DNA of 64,000 nucleotides from Holophagaceae bacterium (GTDB lineage: Bacteria > Acidobacteriota > Holophagae > Holophagales > Holophagaceae): assembly GCA_016722505.1 (NCBI GenBank), contig JADKJH010000006.1, positions 61,001 through 125,000 of the forward strand. Direction: 5' to 3'. The notes below the pieces were generated by a model that made no database searches, was not told the origin of the DNA, and worked only from the letters and a program-made list of their open reading frames with translations. How positions within the stretch are numbered: the stretch's first letter is position 1; each line of letters starts with the position of its first letter. A program made the position numbers and the translations under genes. Below, in pieces: positions 35,445-44,254 of the stretch.

Positions 35445-36902
35445 ATGGATGCGAGACGCGACATAAAATTGGATGCTGAGTTTGGAAGCTGGTGGGACCG
35501 CTTTCTGGCCTGGTTGGATGTGGAGCACAGCGCCTCCAAGCGGTTCATGATTTCCGGCGCCATCTGGGTGCTGGTGGGCACGCTCTTCGGCCTGATCGCG
35601 GCCACGGAATACTACGCGCCGGATCTGGTCCACGGCGTGGCCCAGCTCAGTTTCGGCCGCCTGCGCCCGACCCACATCAATGTGGTGGCCTTCGGTTTCA
35701 TTTCCATGTCCACCGTGGGAGCGATCTTCTATGTGATCCCGGAACTAAGCCGCACCAAGCTCCATAGCGAGCGGGTGGGCAACATCCTGATGCTGGCCTG
35801 GAACGCGGTCATCACTGCGGGAATCTTCTGCATCACCAATGGCATCACCGAGGGTCGGGAATACGCCGAGATGCCTTGGTTCCTCGATATTCCGTTGCTG
35901 GCCGCACTGCTGGTCTACTGCTGGCTCGTATGGATGACGGTCCTGAACCGCAAGGAAAAACAGCTCTACGTGACCACCTGGTACGTGGCCGGCACCACCA
36001 TGTGGTTTCCCATCGTCTACATCATCGGCAACAAGGTGTTCTTCGATGTTCCAGGAGCCGGCGACGCCATCGCCAACTGGTTCTACGGCCACAACATCCT
36101 GGGCCTCTGGTTCACGACCAACGGCATTGGCCTGACCTACTATTTCCTGCCCAAGATCACCAAGAATCCGCTTTATTCCCACCTGCTCAGCATCGTGGGT
36201 TTCAGCACCATCGCCATGTTCTATACACCGACGGGCACCCACCACCTGCTGCAGAGCCCGGTGCCCGAATGGCTGAAGGCTGTGGCGGTGATCTCTTCCA
36301 TCATGCTGCTTGTACCAGTGATGAGCGTGCTGGTGAATTTCTTCCTGACCATGAAGGGCAAGTGGGGCATGCTGGGCACCAATATCCCGCTGCGCTTCAT
36401 CATCACCGCCATGTGGTTCTACCTGTTGACCTGCTTCACGGGCCCGTTCCAGGCCACGCGGTGGATCAATTGGTACCTGCATTTCACCCACTGGGTGGTG
36501 GGCCATGCGCATTTCGCGCTGCTTGGCACGTTTGGATTCATCGCTTGGGGCGCCATCTACTATTGCGTGCCCCGTGTCAGCGGCCGCCAGTGGTACAGCC
36601 GCCGGTTGGCCAACGCCCATTACTGGCTCTCGCTGGTGGGAACGGTGATCATGATGACTTCCCTCACCATCGCGGGCCTCATCCAGGCATCGGCCTGGGA
36701 AGAAGGCACGCCGGTCTACCGCGGAGTCATCATGGTGGCCCCATTCATGGCGATGCGCGCTTTCTCTGGGGTATTGATCGTCACAGGGCAGCTGCTCTTT
36801 GTTTACAACATCTTCAAGACCTTGATCTTCAAAGAAGACCCTCTTGAGGATCCCCTTGAAGAAGCCGCAACGCCAGCCACGCCCTCCCCAATCCAGGCTT
36901 GA
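35445..36902 (+). CDS. ccoN: cbb3-type cytochrome c oxidase subunit I (CcoN)
   Basis: CcoN is the heme-copper core that reduces O2 with high affinity. The 485-residue protein from the ATG at 35445 (MDARRDIKLDAEF) has about 12 membrane helices. Metal ligands are visible: RPTHINVVAFG (low-spin heme), GHNILGLWFTT (CuB His), TGTHHLLQSPVP (two CuB His), and HFTHWVVGHAHFALLG (heme b3 and low-spin heme His). A weak ribosome site (TAGGGA) precedes this start. It opens a 12-gene cluster that has no separate ccoP, ccoG, ccoH or ccoI in the window. Confidence 0.93.
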   Translation: MDARRDIKLDAEFGSWWDRFLAWLDVEHSASKRFMISGAIWVLVGTLFGLIAATEYYAPDLVHGVAQLSFGRLRPTHINVVAFGFISMSTVGAIFYVIPELSRTKLHSERVGNILMLAWNAVITAGIFCITNGITEGREYAEMPWFLDIPLLAALLVYCWLVWMTVLNRKEKQLYVTTWYVAGTTMWFPIVYIIGNKVFFDVPGAGDAIANWFYGHNILGLWFTTNGIGLTYYFLPKITKNPLYSHLLSIVGFSTIAMFYTPTGTHHLLQSPVPEWLKAVAVISSIMLLVPVMSVLVNFFLTMKGKWGMLGTNIPLRFIITAMWFYLLTCFTGPFQATRWINWYLHFTHWVVGHAHFALLGTFGFIAWGAIYYCVPRVSGRQWYSRRLANAHYWLSLVGTVIMMTSLTIAGLIQASAWEEGTPVYRGVIMVAPFMAMRAFSGVLIVTGQLLFVYNIFKTLIFKEDPLEDPLEEAATPATPSPIQA

Positions 36903-36928
36903 TCCGACCAAGGTAGAGGAACCCCACG

Positions 36929-38212
36929 ATGAGTACTACCCGAGCCAATTATCTCTATCCCTCCATCGGCATGGGCTTGATCCTTTCCAGCATCATTTTC
37001 GTGGTCGTACTCGTGCCGCGCTGGACTTTCAGGCCTGCCCAGCCCAAGGATCTCCGCAATTACACCGCGCAGGAATTGCGTGGCCGGGAGATCTACAAGC
37101 GGGAAGGCTGCTGGTACTGCCACTCCACGGTGAGCCGCCCCCAGGATTGGGATCACGGTCCGAAATCAAAGGCTTCGGATTATTACTACGATGCCTACCA
37201 CCTCATCGGCTCTGAGCGCTCGGGTCCCGACCTCGCCAACATCGGCGGCAAGTTTCCCGACCAGTACCACATGCTCCACCACCAGAATCCCCGCTATGTG
37301 AAGCCCGGTTCCAACATGCCGCGCTTTGATTACCTGTCCAATCAGGAACTCATTGACCTGACGGCCTTTCTCCAAGGCCTGGGACCTTATGGAACCCGTG
37401 CTCTTGATCCTGAAACGGGAAAGCTGAAGTACGCGCGGCTGGATAATTTCACTTGGACCACGGGCCCCTTCAAGGGCACCCAGGAAGTCCTGGCCAAGTG
37501 GAACTTCACGCCCTCGGAGCAGGAGGCCCTGAATAACAAACGCTACGAAGAGCATCTCGAGGTTCCTTACAAATACAGGATGGAAATCGAGGAACTGCTC
37601 TTTGGAACCAGCCACGAGGCGCAGGCCGCCCGCGGCACGCTATTGGTCATCGTGAATAAGAGCAGGATCAATGGCCTTGACGTCACCGAGGAATCCCTTG
37701 AAAAGAAGCGGGAAGAAGATCCGAGCTTCTATGCCTGGACCGAACTTGACTTCAAGGAGCCGGCAGTGGAACCCACGGACCCGCTCGAATTGAAGGCCTT
37801 GAACACAAAACGGAAGTACGCGAATTACGGCAAAGGCTTATTCAACAACCAGTGCGCCGCGTGCCACGGGCTGAATGCTGATGGACACGGCCAAGCCGCA
37901 TTCGGCATGACCAAGCGTCCGGCGAATTTCTGGGATGACAAATTCCAGCGCTACAACGTGGACACATGGTACTGGCGCATCAGCCGCGGGGTGCCTTCTA
38001 CCCAGATGCCCCGCTGGGAGTACACGCTCACCGCTGAGCAGCGCCTGACCTTGGCGGCCTTCCTTAAGTACGTGGCCCGCAACAAGGGCCTTGGCAAGCT
38101 GGAGGGCATGGAGAGCGACTATGGCAAGCTGCCGAGCCAGGCCGTCCCCGTCCCGCCCATCACCGCAAGCGGAGCCCCCGTCGCGAAGCCAATTCCGGCA
38201 AAGGCCAAGTGA
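36929..38212 (+). CDS. ccoO: CcoO fused to a C-terminal cytochrome c domain
   Basis: This 427-residue protein has an N-terminal membrane anchor (about 10-30) and a CcoO-like domain with heme site CWYCH (61-65) and a distal Met in SNMPRF near 130. After a linker it carries a second c-type domain with CAACH (309-313) and a possible Met ligand in STQMPRW near 355. It so combines the monoheme CcoO and a CcoP-like electron-entry cytochrome in one chain, which would explain why there is no separate ccoP. The domains are exported to the periplasm. It follows ccoN by 26 bases. Confidence 0.9.
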   Translation: MSTTRANYLYPSIGMGLILSSIIFVVVLVPRWTFRPAQPKDLRNYTAQELRGREIYKREGCWYCHSTVSRPQDWDHGPKSKASDYYYDAYHLIGSERSGPDLANIGGKFPDQYHMLHHQNPRYVKPGSNMPRFDYLSNQELIDLTAFLQGLGPYGTRALDPETGKLKYARLDNFTWTTGPFKGTQEVLAKWNFTPSEQEALNNKRYEEHLEVPYKYRMEIEELLFGTSHEAQAARGTLLVIVNKSRINGLDVTEESLEKKREEDPSFYAWTELDFKEPAVEPTDPLELKALNTKRKYANYGKGLFNNQCAACHGLNADGHGQAAFGMTKRPANFWDDKFQRYNVDTWYWRISRGVPSTQMPRWEYTLTAEQRLTLAAFLKYVARNKGLGKLEGMESDYGKLPSQAVPVPPITASGAPVAKPIPAKAK

Positions 38213-38219
38213 GGTCACC

Positions 38220-38381
38220 ATGGCAACAGATCCAACTAAAAACCCGCACGATGAAGAACCGATGGAAGAGGTTTCGGGCACTAAAATCGGCCACGGGAAG
38301 GCTCCTTTCGCACTCGTCATCCTGTACTTGATCATCCTCGTCTGGGCGGTGCTCGCCTGGATCCGCCCGAGTGGGACTTGA
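38220..38381 (+). CDS. Small single-pass membrane protein, CcoQ-like position
   Basis: This 53-residue protein starts at the ATG at 38220 after a GAGGT ribosome site. It has an acidic soluble N-terminus (MATDPTKNPHDEEPMEE) and one hydrophobic segment (about 30-48, FALVILYLIILVWAVLAWI). Its place between ccoO and a cytochrome c gene suggests a small cbb3-oxidase or supercomplex subunit, in the manner of CcoQ, but the sequence alone does not prove it. Confidence 0.7.
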   Translation: MATDPTKNPHDEEPMEEVSGTKIGHGKAPFALVILYLIILVWAVLAWIRPSGT

Positions 38382-38386
38382 AGACG

Positions 38387-39427
38387 ATGCGATTCAAACT
38401 GCTGATTCCATTTTCTGTGTTGTCCTTGGCAGCCATGGTTGTCTTGACGGCCACCGGCTGTTCGGACCAAGGCCTGACCACCAAGAAATCCGCGCTCAGC
38501 GCGCTTCCCAAGGCTGAGGGGGGCGGTGCTCCCAGCTTGGAAATCGGTTCGGATTCCGTGTTCTACCCGAACAACATGCCGTCGGCGCTCAAGGGCCGCC
38601 AGGTCTATACAGCCAATTGCGCCAGCTGCCATGGGACCTATCTAACGGCCCAAGAGCGGCTGGATTTGTCGAAGGAGGCCAGTCTGCCCGCAGATCAGCA
38701 GGCTGTGCGGAAGGGGTTGGAGAAGGAAGGCCGGTTGCCGGAAATCAAGTCGCTTAACGGGCCGGATTTCAATGATCGCGATTGGCGATTCCGGCGCACG
38801 CCTGGACAGCTTTTCCAACTCATCGCTTATGGGTCAATGCCCGACCAGCTTGGGATTGCGGATACAAAGATGATCCTGCATCCTGGCCCCGTACTGGGGC
38901 CCGACAAGAAACCCGTCAAAGATGCCAACGGGAAGGTCCAGTACAAAGCTGGCTTGGGCTGGATGGACTCCATTCAAATCCAACGAGGCGGGTTGGAGTT
39001 CGTATCCGGCGATTCGGTTCCCGTGTGGGATTCCATCTACTACGCTTGGAGCCGTTCCATCGCCGTCAAAAGCGTCTCGAATTTTGGCGATGTTTGGAAG
39101 ATCTATGGTGAGAATTGCAGCGTTTGCCATGGCGATATCGCCAAGGGCAACGGGCCCATCAGCAAACAGCTGAATCCTTTGCCCTTCAACTTCCAGAACC
39201 GGAAGGCTCTGGCGGAAACCACAGACGCGTTCCTGTTCTGGCGCATCTCCGAAGGCGGCCAGTTCCGCCGCATTCCGCAGCCAGTCAAGGACACCATGAC
39301 TTCCCAGGCCCTCAGCCTCTACGTCCACCAATGGTCCGCGATGCCTTCCTGGCGAGGACTGCTCACCGAAGAGCAGCGGTGGATGCTGGTGGACGGTGTG
39401 CGCAGCAAGACCTATGAGCACGAGTGA
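38387..39427 (+). CDS. Diheme cytochrome c lipoprotein
   Basis: This 346-residue protein has a lipoprotein signal (LAAMVVLTATGCS) and two CxxCH heme sites, CASCH near 78 and CSVCH near 244, so it should be lipid-anchored facing the periplasm. The second domain has possible Met ligands in PSWRGLL/AMPSW near 320. It could carry electrons between the Rieske/cytochrome b part and the oxidase. The ATG at 38387 is used; a TTG at 38378 would add three residues. The gene starts 5 bases after the small membrane gene stop and just overlaps the reading frame of the next. Confidence 0.88.
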   Translation: MRFKLLIPFSVLSLAAMVVLTATGCSDQGLTTKKSALSALPKAEGGGAPSLEIGSDSVFYPNNMPSALKGRQVYTANCASCHGTYLTAQERLDLSKEASLPADQQAVRKGLEKEGRLPEIKSLNGPDFNDRDWRFRRTPGQLFQLIAYGSMPDQLGIADTKMILHPGPVLGPDKKPVKDANGKVQYKAGLGWMDSIQIQRGGLEFVSGDSVPVWDSIYYAWSRSIAVKSVSNFGDVWKIYGENCSVCHGDIAKGNGPISKQLNPLPFNFQNRKALAETTDAFLFWRISEGGQFRRIPQPVKDTMTSQALSLYVHQWSAMPSWRGLLTEEQRWMLVDGVRSKTYEHE

Positions 39428-39434
39428 GGGTGGC

Positions 39435-40079
39435 ATGCTGACCGACAACCAAAGACGCCTGTTTCTCAAGGGGGCCACGACCATCCCGATCATCGGGGGC
39501 GCGGTTCTCGCGATGCATACGATCCTGCGGTTCTTCAAACCCACTATGGCTGGTGGGCTGAAGGCGACCATGGCGCCGCCTGATGAGGCAGGCAGCGCGG
39601 ATCAGATCGTCGCAGAGCTTTCTGAACTGAAGAACCCATGGGATTTCAAGGATTTCATCTACGTCCGGACCTCGGTGGAGTACAGCTCCCGTAAGACTCA
39701 AGGCGCCAAGATTCCAGGCTTCGTGGTGCGCCTGCCGAACGATGTTCCCGGTGTGGATCCTGCGGATCAAAAGACTTGGTTCGTCGTGGTCCAGCGCATT
39801 TGTCCGCACCTGGGCTGCACCTTCAATTTCATTACGAACCCTTCGGAACTGCACGGCGGCTATAACTACAAGGCGCCAGAACCCGTCCACCCCTACTTCG
39901 CCTGTCCCTGCCACTTGTCGGTCTATGATCCAACGCGCAAACAGGACAATGGCACAGGCACCCTGCTGCGCGGCAAGGTGGTGTCGGGTCCAGCTCCGCG
40001 TCCGCCGCGCTTCATGAAGTTCGATATCAAAGACGGTCAAATCGTCATCACCGATACGGAAGGAGGCGGCGTTGGCTGA
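39435..40079 (+). CDS. Rieske [2Fe-2S] protein
   Basis: This 214-residue protein is the Rieske subunit of a bc1/b6f-type quinol oxidizing complex. It has an N-terminal membrane helix (about 8-30, with RRLFLKG just before it) and the cluster-binding loops CPHLGC near 122 and CPCHLSVYD near 155, separated by a longer insertion than usual. The ATG at 39435 has GAGGG just upstream; the in-frame ATG at 39414 would overlap the cytochrome gene. It overlaps the following cytochrome b gene by 8 bases. Confidence 0.93.
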   Translation: MLTDNQRRLFLKGATTIPIIGGAVLAMHTILRFFKPTMAGGLKATMAPPDEAGSADQIVAELSELKNPWDFKDFIYVRTSVEYSSRKTQGAKIPGFVVRLPNDVPGVDPADQKTWFVVVQRICPHLGCTFNFITNPSELHGGYNYKAPEPVHPYFACPCHLSVYDPTRKQDNGTGTLLRGKVVSGPAPRPPRFMKFDIKDGQIVITDTEGGGVG

Positions 40080-42030
40080 CTTTCTCGAACGCATCATCCT
40101 CTGGCTCCTGGGCCGTCCCGCTTGGTTCCGCAGCCTGCTGCCGCAGCGTGGCGTCGTGGGCCAGCTATGGCACTGGTTCTGGAATCTAGGTCCCAGCCTG
40201 TGGGGCTGGCTGACCGAACGCTGGGACAAGATGGACCTTTTCGACGAATCCCATGTCGAGAAGGCCAAGACCAATCCCTGGTACAGCATCGGGGGAATGT
40301 GGTATTGGGTCTGGATCATCGTGATCGTCAGCGGTGTCATCTTGATGATCTTCTACATCCCGGTCACGGATCAGGCTTTCCGGTCTGTCGAGGAAATCCA
40401 GGCCAACTGGAAGTGGGGCGTGATCCCCATCGGCGCCATCACCCGGGGCCTCCACAAGTACGGAGCGGATGCCTTCATCATCCTGGCCACCATGAAGTGC
40501 TACCGGATCTGGTTCACCGGCGACTACAAGAAGCCCTATGAGCTGAGCTTCATCATCGCCATGCTGCTGCTCATCATCGGCATGTATTCGGGATTGACCG
40601 GCTACCTGTTGATCTGGAACCAACGGGCTCTGTGGGCCACGAAGGTGATGGCCACATTCCCCACTTATCTCGACAAGAACCCCAGCTGGATTCCGCTGGG
40701 CGATTTCATCAATGCCACGAACCAGGGCAAGACCACCGCGCAGATCTTGCTGGGCGGCACGTCCATCGGGCCGGCCACGGTCACGCGCTTCTACGCATTC
40801 CACTTCATGCTGAGTTTCATCCCCATGATCTTCTTTGAACTGCGGGTCTACCACCGGGGCTTCAAGCGCATGAACATCAGCAACTGGGCCAAGTTCGCCG
40901 TGTTCGCGGTGATCCTCGCGGTGGTCATCATGATTCCCGCGGCCCAGGGCAGCCCGGCGAATCCCGAAGTGACGCCCAACCCGATCCTCTCGGATTGGTA
41001 CTTCCTGGCCATGTACCACATGTTGAAATTGCAGGACCCGTACTTGGCCACGGTGTTGACTGTCGGAGTCCCGGCGCTCGTCCTGGCCGCGCTGTTCCTG
41101 GATATGCGCCCGGAAAAGGAATGGGGCAAACGCCAGATCGCCAACTGGATCGGTATTGGCGGCTTGATCTATTTCATCGTTTTCAGCTTCCTGATCATCA
41201 ACAGCATCGCTGACATCCACCGCGACGGTCCGCTTTGGTACTACTCCATGGGATTTTTCCTCCTGATGGGGTATTTCCAGGATTGGGGCTATGTGATGAA
41301 ACGCGACAACAAGAAATGGTGGGAGACTTTCCACCTTTTCTTCGTGGCCTTCATCCTGATTTCCATGTCGGCTAATACCCTCTATCACTATTTCGGTGAT
41401 ATCCGCGAGTGGAACCAAGCCGCCAAGACCGCAGCAGCCCAGCTTGTGGCCACGAATCCGGGTATGACCATGGACGCTGCTTTCGATCGGTTGGAGCAAT
41501 TCAGGCCGGCCTTGAACCTTTGGATGACGCCCGCCGACGCTTTGGCCAATGGCCATCCCAAGGGTATGGAACTTTGGAAGCTGCACGTATTCGGATGGCT
41601 GTCCTGCATTGTGCTGGGAACCGTTATTGGCCTTTTCCGCTGGGCCGCCAAGAAAGACGCGGAGATGGCTGCCGCGGCGGCGAAAGCCTCGGCTGCCAAG
41701 CCTAAAGCAGCGGGGCCTGACGTGTACGATCGGCGGCGGATCCAGATCAGCAAATGGACTGGAGTCATTTTCGGAATCATCTTCCTGAGCCAGGCCATCT
41801 CCCGCTGGCGGGCGTTTTTTGCGGGCCCGACGGTCCTCACTTACCTGGCGATCATCACTGCTGGAACGATTTTCATTCTGCTCCTGACGGCCCTTGCCAT
41901 CGTCGTTTATGCCGAGGAAAAGGCCAAGGGAACGCTTCAGCTGCGCAGGCCCTGGCTGGATACGTGGGCCGACCGCTTTTTCATGATTCATTCCGACACC
42001 ATTCATCCCACCAAAACGACTAGGGGTTGA
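40072..42030 (+). CDS. Cytochrome b of a bc-type complex, lacking the n-side heme ligands
   Basis: This 652-residue polytopic protein has the fold of cytochrome b/b6 with an added C-terminal region. The TTG start at 40072 has a strong ribosome site (AGGAGG). Helix B reads RGLHKYGADAFIILATMKCYRIWFTG: His128 is kept, but the His expected 14 residues on is Lys142. Helix D reads TRFYAFHFMLSF...: His244 is kept, but the second His (+14/+15) is Arg/Val. So the p-side heme (bL) pair is intact and the n-side heme (bH) pair is lost. The quinol-site loop reads SDWYF in place of PEWY. The last about 200 residues hold further helices and an Ala/Lys-rich linker with no family I recognise. Confidence 0.85.
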   Translation: MADFLERIILWLLGRPAWFRSLLPQRGVVGQLWHWFWNLGPSLWGWLTERWDKMDLFDESHVEKAKTNPWYSIGGMWYWVWIIVIVSGVILMIFYIPVTDQAFRSVEEIQANWKWGVIPIGAITRGLHKYGADAFIILATMKCYRIWFTGDYKKPYELSFIIAMLLLIIGMYSGLTGYLLIWNQRALWATKVMATFPTYLDKNPSWIPLGDFINATNQGKTTAQILLGGTSIGPATVTRFYAFHFMLSFIPMIFFELRVYHRGFKRMNISNWAKFAVFAVILAVVIMIPAAQGSPANPEVTPNPILSDWYFLAMYHMLKLQDPYLATVLTVGVPALVLAALFLDMRPEKEWGKRQIANWIGIGGLIYFIVFSFLIINSIADIHRDGPLWYYSMGFFLLMGYFQDWGYVMKRDNKKWWETFHLFFVAFILISMSANTLYHYFGDIREWNQAAKTAAAQLVATNPGMTMDAAFDRLEQFRPALNLWMTPADALANGHPKGMELWKLHVFGWLSCIVLGTVIGLFRWAAKKDAEMAAAAAKASAAKPKAAGPDVYDRRRIQISKWTGVIFGIIFLSQAISRWRAFFAGPTVLTYLAIITAGTIFILLLTALAIVVYAEEKAKGTLQLRRPWLDTWADRFFMIHSDTIHPTKTTRG

Positions 42031-42032
42031 CC

Positions 42033-42404
42033 GTGAAAACCCGCACTGTATTCGGCACCATCTTCCTGGTCACGGGCCTGGGGATCTTCTTTGTGCTTGG
42101 AGCCAACAGCATTTCCGCTGAACTTCATGATGTGCTCCACGAAGCGCCGCTGGGTGGCAAACTCCGACAGGAAAACGCGCCTGCAATTGTAAATAAAGTC
42201 GTAGACGGCGCGCTGACGAAGAACTGGTCCACTGTCGGAGAATTACCCCACATCAAGGCTCTGAGTGGCGGCGTGAGCACGAACGACAATCCATTCCAGC
42301 AGTTCAATGTCGTGCGCTGGCTGGGTTGGGCATTCATCTGGGCGGCCCTTATGGAAGTAGGCGCCGCCTATCTTTCGCATACCAAGACCCGCGTGGAAGA
42401 GTAG
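42033..42404 (+). CDS. Small membrane protein between two cytochrome b genes
   Basis: This 123-residue protein, from the GTG at 42033 (AGGGG 6 bases upstream), has an N-terminal hydrophobic segment (about 6-25) and a second one near the end (about 95-115), with a soluble loop between them that has no Cys. It lies in tight spacing between two cytochrome b genes, so it is likely a structural subunit of the same complex. I do not recognise a family. A TTG at 42027 is another possible start. Confidence 0.65.
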   Translation: MKTRTVFGTIFLVTGLGIFFVLGANSISAELHDVLHEAPLGGKLRQENAPAIVNKVVDGALTKNWSTVGELPHIKALSGGVSTNDNPFQQFNVVRWLGWAFIWAALMEVGAAYLSHTKTRVEE

Positions 42405-42412
42405 GGGCAGGC

Positions 42413-43687
42413 ATGTACAAGAAGTTCCTTCAATTAACCAAGAACCTCACTGTCAGCCTTGAAAAGGGCCTGAATTTCATTACCACGCAGGAAAACAACC
42501 CCCTGTATTTCCACGGGGCCTTGCCGTTGTACACATTCTGGTTCCTGATCTTTTCGGGAATCATGCTCTGGATGTACTACATCCCGACCCTGGACCGCGC
42601 CTGGACCTCGGTGAACTACATCACCTCGCTGCCTGTTCTGCTTAAAGATGCCAGCGGACAACTCTTGCTGAAGAATGGCAGCCCTGTGGTGTCCGCGATC
42701 TCGCCCGCCACGGGCATCCCATACGGCGCGGTGGTGCGTGGCATCCACCGCTGGGGCGCCGCGGCCATGATGATCACCACCATCCTGCACATGCTCCGGG
42801 TCTACTTCACGGATCGTCATCGGTCCTGGCGCTGGCTGCCATGGGTCTCCGGCGTGCTGTTGCTGATGTTCGTGCTCTTTGTGGGCATCACGGGCTACTT
42901 GCTCGTGTGGGACGCCCGGGCCTATTCCCTGGTGGTGTCCACCCAAGCTTGGCTTGAAGCGGTGCCGCTCGTCGGCCAGGGGCTCTCCACCTTCTTCATT
43001 GGTGGCGACGCTATCCGCGATTTCACGTTGACTCGGTTCTTCTTCTTCCACATTGGTGGAGCCACCTTTATTTTTTGGCTTATCTGGATGCATTTCATCC
43101 GGCTCAATGAGCCGGTGGTGACCCCTAGCCGCGCGGTGAATTTCCTTACCCTCGGATTCATCCTTGTGGCAGCTGGCGTCTATCCGGCCGTGAACGTCAC
43201 CAACGATCTCATCGCCCAGTACCCGGTGCTGGCTGGCGACAAGGGGTTCATCGCTTCGGACGCGCCTGCCCAGATTGGCTATCTGGTGGATGTCATCCGC
43301 TATGATGCCTGGTACCTGTTCCCCTACTACCTGATCGAGAAAACGGGCGTGAACTGGGCCTGGATCATCCTGGGAGGCTCGACGATCCTCTTATTCGTGG
43401 CGCCCTTCTACCCCAAGGACCGCCGCGACAATATCGCGGAAGTTGTCGAAGCGAAATGCACGGGTTGCACCTTCTGTTCTCTGGATTGCCCCTTCGAGGC
43501 CATCACCATGCAGGAGCGTGCGCCGGGCTCCAAGTTCAAGCTCATCGCGGTCGTCTTCGCGCCCCGCTGTTCCGAATGCGGCATCTGTGTCGGCGCCTGC
43601 CCCTTCCAGGCCATCGAGCTGCCCAATACCCATTCCAAGACCATCGAGGCTGATGTGCTGGCTCTTCTCAAGACGGGTGCCCAATGA
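42413..43687 (+). CDS. Cytochrome b with C-terminal 2x[4Fe-4S] ferredoxin domain
   Basis: This 424-residue protein has a cytochrome b-type N-terminal half and a ferredoxin-like tail. Helix B has RGIHRWGAAAMMITTILHMLR with two His 14 residues apart, and helix D has FFHIGGATFIFWLIWMH with two His 14 apart, so both heme sites are kept. A PEWY-like DAWYLFP lies near residue 310. The last about 85 residues have CTGCTFCSLDCP and CSECGICVGACP, a bacterial 2x[4Fe-4S] domain expected in the cytoplasm. It may pass electrons between the quinone pool and a cytosolic Fe-S partner. The stop overlaps the MvhD-like gene. Confidence 0.9.
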   Translation: MYKKFLQLTKNLTVSLEKGLNFITTQENNPLYFHGALPLYTFWFLIFSGIMLWMYYIPTLDRAWTSVNYITSLPVLLKDASGQLLLKNGSPVVSAISPATGIPYGAVVRGIHRWGAAAMMITTILHMLRVYFTDRHRSWRWLPWVSGVLLLMFVLFVGITGYLLVWDARAYSLVVSTQAWLEAVPLVGQGLSTFFIGGDAIRDFTLTRFFFFHIGGATFIFWLIWMHFIRLNEPVVTPSRAVNFLTLGFILVAAGVYPAVNVTNDLIAQYPVLAGDKGFIASDAPAQIGYLVDVIRYDAWYLFPYYLIEKTGVNWAWIILGGSTILLFVAPFYPKDRRDNIAEVVEAKCTGCTFCSLDCPFEAITMQERAPGSKFKLIAVVFAPRCSECGICVGACPFQAIELPNTHSKTIEADVLALLKTGAQ

Positions 43688-44100
43688 GCGAACTCCAACC
43701 GACAGCTCCGGCAGAAAAGAAGAAACGAGTCATTGTCGGCTTCGTATGCGAGCGCAGCATTCCCATCCACGAAATGCTGGATGCGCAGAAAGCGCTAGTG
43801 GATGATCCCGAAACGAAGATCATCGTTCTGCCCTGCTCGGGCATGGTGAAGCCCACCCAAATGGAATTGGCCCTGGCCAATGGCGCAGACGCCACTTTTG
43901 TTTGTGGTTGCGCCATGAATGATTGCCACTACCGCACGGGCAACATCATGATCCGCGAGCGGCTCGAAGGCGAACGCAATCCCAAGCTCCGCAAGTCCAC
44001 CGACAAACGGAAAGTAGGCATGTTCTTTTTCACCATGAAGGACAGACGGCCTTTCCTGGATGCCCTGGCCCAGTTCAAGGCCTCCACTGAAAACCTATAG
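43684..44100 (+). CDS. MvhD/FlpD-like iron-sulfur protein
   Basis: This 138-residue protein resembles the delta subunit of F420-nonreducing hydrogenase (MvhD/FlpD family), which binds a [2Fe-2S] cluster and links Hdr, hydrogenase or dehydrogenase modules. Five Cys are visible: VCERS, LPCSG, VCGC and NDCHY; the usual CxxC near the start is only CERS. The GC-x(5)-CHYRTGN motif near residue 85 is diagnostic for the family. Its ATG overlaps the stop of the cytochrome b-ferredoxin gene, so the two are translationally coupled and probably meet in one complex. Confidence 0.83.
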   Translation: MSELQPTAPAEKKKRVIVGFVCERSIPIHEMLDAQKALVDDPETKIIVLPCSGMVKPTQMELALANGADATFVCGCAMNDCHYRTGNIMIRERLEGERNPKLRKSTDKRKVGMFFFTMKDRRPFLDALAQFKASTENL

Positions 44101-44106
44101 GAGTCG

Positions 44107-44244
44107 ATGATGGCCGCGCCCAAGAAAGCCGCAGAACCCAAAGTGAGCAGCTACATCGTCATGCTGCGCTACGTGCTGTTCTATCTCTTCTTCTTCGGGG
44201 TGCTATACCTCGTGGGCATGTTTGGCGAAGTTGCTGAGAGTTAG
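44107..44244 (+). CDS. 45-residue single-pass membrane protein
   Basis: A short frame starts at ATG 44107 (a second ATG follows at once) behind a TAGGAG ribosome site at the end of the preceding gene. It encodes a basic, soluble start (MMAAPKKAAEPK) and one hydrophobic segment from about 17 to 38 (YIVMLRYVLFYLFFFGVLYL). It fits the tight spacing of the operon and the membrane nature of its neighbours, but no family is recognisable. Confidence 0.6.
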   Translation: MMAAPKKAAEPKVSSYIVMLRYVLFYLFFFGVLYLVGMFGEVAES

Positions 44245-44254
44245 GAGGATCGAG

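Noticed and set aside
35745..36911. 388-residue ORF on the minus strand
   Set aside because: It is antisense to ccoN and has a His/Asp-rich composition typical of shadow frames in GC-rich membrane genes.
40186..42006. 606-residue ORF on the minus strand
   Set aside because: It mirrors the cytochrome b gene; the plus frame has clear heme motifs, a ribosome site and operon spacing, while this has only charged, repetitive residues.
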